The translations under genes and the position numbers were made by a program. From positions 1 through 9,023 of the forward strand of contig JASLEQ010000153.1 in the NCBI GenBank assembly GCA_030151135.1: 9,023 nucleotides of DNA, given 5' to 3'. Below are positions 6,676 through 9,023 of this stretch, one piece after another; position 1 is the stretch's first letter, and every line of letters starts with the position of its first letter. The notes beneath the pieces were generated by a model that was given only the letters and a program-made list of their open reading frames with translations, searched no databases and had not been told where the DNA came from. The DNA comes from Candidatus Sulfotelmatobacter sp. GTDB taxonomy: Bacteria; Acidobacteriota; Terriglobia; Terriglobales; SbA1.

Positions 6676-9023
6676 ATGGAACGAGTGATCCATGATGTTC
6701 GTTATGCGTTGAGACAGTTGCACAAGCGGCTGGGGTTCACAGCCATTGCGGTGGTCACACTCGCGCTGGGTATAGGCGCGAGTACTGCGATCTTCAGTGT
6801 GGTGTATGGAGTCTTATTGCGGCCGTTACCGTACAGCGATCCCAATCGGATCATGGCTGTATTCGAGGTCACGCCGAAGGGCGAATGGAATCGCCTGGCC
6901 GATCCGAACTTCGACGATTTTCGCGACCAGAGCAGAAGCTTCCAGGCCATCGCGAAATATAGTGCGGGGATCGTATCGGTGTCTGGTGGCAGCCAGCCGA
7001 CGCGCTCGACCGTGGCGAGCGTTTCATCGGACTTCCTGAATGTCTTCCGGGTGCAGCCGATTATTGGACGGGCTTTCAGTCAACCGGATATGAAAAAAGG
7101 AGCCGCGCCCGTCGCCCTTGTAAGCTATGGATATTGGAAGCAAAATCTCGGGGCTCGCACTGACTTCTCGCAGCTTCATCTCAAGATCGACAACTCGATG
7201 TATTCGGTGGTTGGCGTTCTCCCCGACGCTTTTGAGTTTCCTTCCGAAACAGCGATTTGGGTTCCGGCAGACCTGGATGGAGAGAATCCGAGCCGAACCT
7301 CTCATAATTACAGTGCGGTGGCTTGGCTTCGGGACTCCGTGAGTCCGCAACAAGCGAATGCTGAAATTAGCGCGATTGGCCGCCGTATTCACGACAGCGC
7401 GAGCGATCAGGGTGACTATCTGCTGAAGGACGCGGTGGTTGTTCCGCTGCAGGAATCGATTACCGGGAAAATTCGTCCAGCTTTATTGGTTCTATTGGGT
7501 TCGGCAGGTTTTCTGCTGCTTGTTGCGTGCGCGAATGTCGCCAACCTGCTTCTCGCGCAGGCTTCCGTGCGGGGGCGCGAACTCGCGATTCGCAGCGCTT
7601 TGGGCGCCGAGCGCGGACGGCTCGTCCGGCAATTCCTCACTGAGGCAATTGTTCTTTCGGTGATTGCAGGAGGCTTGGGGATTGTCGGCGCCTTTTTTGG
7701 AGTTCGGGGGTTAATCGCACTTGCGCCGGAAAATCTTCCGAGGCTTGGTGAGGTGTCGATCAACCTACCTGTATTGGGTTTCGCTCTCTTACTTTCTAGC
7801 GCCGTCGCCTTAGGGCTGGGAGCATTTACTGCGCTTCGAGCAACATCCGGCGATGTGCGAGAGAGTCTTGCCGAAGGAGGGCGCTCGCAGGCAGGCTCTC
7901 AGAGCAGCCGTCGGATCGGGAACGGCATCGTTGCCGCCCAGATGGCGATCACACTCGTCCTCGTCGTCGGGGCTGGACTGCTGGGGCGGAGTTTACAAAA
8001 AGTGCTCGAGGTTGATCCCGGCTTCCGTGTCGACAAGATCGTGACCATGGACGTTTCGTTGCCCTGGGCGAACTGGACCGATACAAAGTCGAAGGCAAAT
8101 GAAGCCGCTTTTTTCTCGACTCTCATCGACCGTCTCAAGCAGATTCCGGGCGTCCGAAAGGTTGGAGCGATCAATGGGCTGCCAATGGACGGTGGACTTC
8201 CTGACGGAATGTTTCTGCTGATGACGGAAGAGGAACTTCCGAAGACGCCATTGAGCGATGACGCTCTGACACGTATGTTCGACGGTCTCTTTCAGCAAAA
8301 AGAACGACTTGGTACCGCCGATTTTGGTGTTGCGACGAAAGGTTATTTCGAGAGCGTAGGTATTCCACTTGTTCGGGGGCGCATGTTCGACGAACGGGAC
8401 ACGATCAACACAAACCATATTGCTCTCATCAGCGAGTCACTGGCGCGTGAACGCTGGCCCGGTCAAGATCCGATCGGCCATACCATTCAATTCGGAAACA
8501 TGGATGGCGACGTTCATCTGCTGACCATCGTTGGAATCGTAGGCGACGTGCACGCTTACGGGCTTGAAGTGCCGCCACATCCAACGGTCTATGTGAATCT
8601 GCTTCAACGACCGCGTCCAGCGATTACGGTAACCATGCTGACCGATGCGCCAAGAGCATTGGTTACTTCGGCTGCGCGCGGAGTTCTGCAAGATCTGAAT
8701 CCCGAGATTCCTCCCAAATTCCGGATGTTTTCGCAAATCTATTCAGCGTCCCTTGGGTCTCGCAGGTTCAACCTGATTCTGATCAGCTTTTTCGGAGTCG
8801 TAGCGCTATTGCTCGCCACAGCCGGAGTCTTCGGTGTTATGGCGTACTCCGTCAGCCGCCGCACTCGTGAGATTGGAGTGCGCGTGGCGCTGGGTGCGAA
8901 GCCACGGGACGTTCTTACCATGATCCTCGGTCAAGGCATGCGTACGATTTCGATCGGCCTCGCGGGCGGAATTGCGTGTTCACTAGTGCTCGTGCGCGTT
9001 ATCGGAACGATGTTGTTTGGGTT
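6676..9023 (+). CDS. Duplicated MacB/FtsX-family ABC permease (second copy, 3' partial)
   Basis: A second permease of the same architecture, with 782 residues visible and the frame still open at the window end. Seven membrane segments are seen: TM1 (about 21-44, GIGASTAIFSVVYGVLLRPLPY), TM2 (270-292, [11 protein letters not shown]), TM3 (323-345), TM4 (362-388), TM5 (418-437), TM6 (698-724) and TM7 (757-778). Periplasmic cores lie at about 50-265 and 445-695, the second with ERWPGQDPIGH. Coupling-helix-like segments VRGRELAIRSALGAE and RRTREIGVRVALGAK match those of the first copy. The missing part should be roughly 35-45 residues: TM8 and the VDP..ALR.E tail. No frameshift or internal stop occurs. 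It begins seven bases after the first permease, so the two are probably co-expressed. The two are diverged paralogues, not a recent duplication: conserved motifs agree but the core domains differ widely. Whether it shares the single ATPase is inference. Confidence 0.94.
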   Translation, partial: MERVIHDVRYALRQLHKRLGFTAIAVVTLALGIGASTAIFSVVYGVLLRPLPYSDPNRIMAVFEVTPKGEWNRLADPNFDDFRDQSRSFQAIAKYSAGIVSVSGGSQPTRSTVASVSSDFLNVFRVQPIIGRAFSQPDMKKGAAPVALVSYGYWKQNLGARTDFSQLHLKIDNSMYSVVGVLPDAFEFPSETAIWVPADLDGENPSRTSHNYSAVAWLRDSVSPQQANAEISAIGRRIHDSASDQGDYLLKDAVVVPLQESITGKIRPALLVLLGSAGFLLLVACANVANLLLAQASVRGRELAIRSALGAERGRLVRQFLTEAIVLSVIAGGLGIVGAFFGVRGLIALAPENLPRLGEVSINLPVLGFALLLSSAVALGLGAFTALRATSGDVRESLAEGGRSQAGSQSSRRIGNGIVAAQMAITLVLVVGAGLLGRSLQKVLEVDPGFRVDKIVTMDVSLPWANWTDTKSKANEAAFFSTLIDRLKQIPGVRKVGAINGLPMDGGLPDGMFLLMTEEELPKTPLSDDALTRMFDGLFQQKERLGTADFGVATKGYFESVGIPLVRGRMFDERDTINTNHIALISESLARERWPGQDPIGHTIQFGNMDGDVHLLTIVGIVGDVHAYGLEVPPHPTVYVNLLQRPRPAITVTMLTDAPRALVTSAARGVLQDLNPEIPPKFRMFSQIYSASLGSRRFNLILISFFGVVALLLATAGVFGVMAYSVSRRTREIGVRVALGAKPRDVLTMILGQGMRTISIGLAGGIACSLVLVRVIGTMLFG

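Noticed and set aside
5082..7560. Possible direct DNA repeat between the two permeases (GCGTGCGCGAA in both)
   Set aside because: The shared stretch is only about 11 bases and encodes the conserved ACANVANL motif; it reflects protein homology, not a DNA repeat.

Overview
The window most likely comes from an Acidobacteriota chromosome (Terriglobia-like). The main reason is two large tandem permeases of the 'acidobacterial duplicated' MacB/FtsX type, each a single chain with two periplasmic core domains and about eight predicted membrane segments. The short conserved-looking MDIARPE start of the adaptor points the same way. The assignment rests on recognising families, not on a search. All genes lie on the + strand and base composition looks even, with no mobile element, RNA gene or CRISPR array seen.

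Layout. Positions 1-1791 hold the 3' part of a c-di-GMP signalling gene (PAS-GGDEF-EAL) whose reading frame is already open at base 1. A 305-bp non-coding gap (1792-2096) follows. It carries a palindrome (2000-2016), a GC-rich hairpin (2059-2080) and a good match to a sigma-54 -24/-12 promoter (2072-2086). Next comes a tight cluster: a HlyD/MacA-type periplasmic adaptor (2100-3362), a MacB/LolD-type ABC ATPase (3390-4115), a possible 20-residue leader ORF (4149-4211), a first duplicated permease (4221-6668) and a second one (6676 to past the window end). Gaps are 27, 105 and 7 bases, so a single transcript is likely.

How they fit together. Adaptor, ATPase and permeases are the inner-membrane and periplasmic parts of a MacAB-type tripartite efflux or secretion pump; the outer-membrane TolC-like partner is not in the window. 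The substrate cannot be read from sequence. The presence of two full-length permeases for one ATPase is the most notable architectural point. The promoter suggests control by an NtrC-type activator, not seen here. The c-di-GMP gene is upstream on the same strand, but the gap with its own promoter candidate argues against it being in the pump operon.

Points to check: the sigma-54 site puts the predicted transcript start on the adaptor start codon; the leader ORF is in frame with and ends just before the first permease; the GGDEF domain has an insertion that separates the RxxD motif from GGDEF; and the adaptor lacks the arginine of the usual TolC-contact motif.
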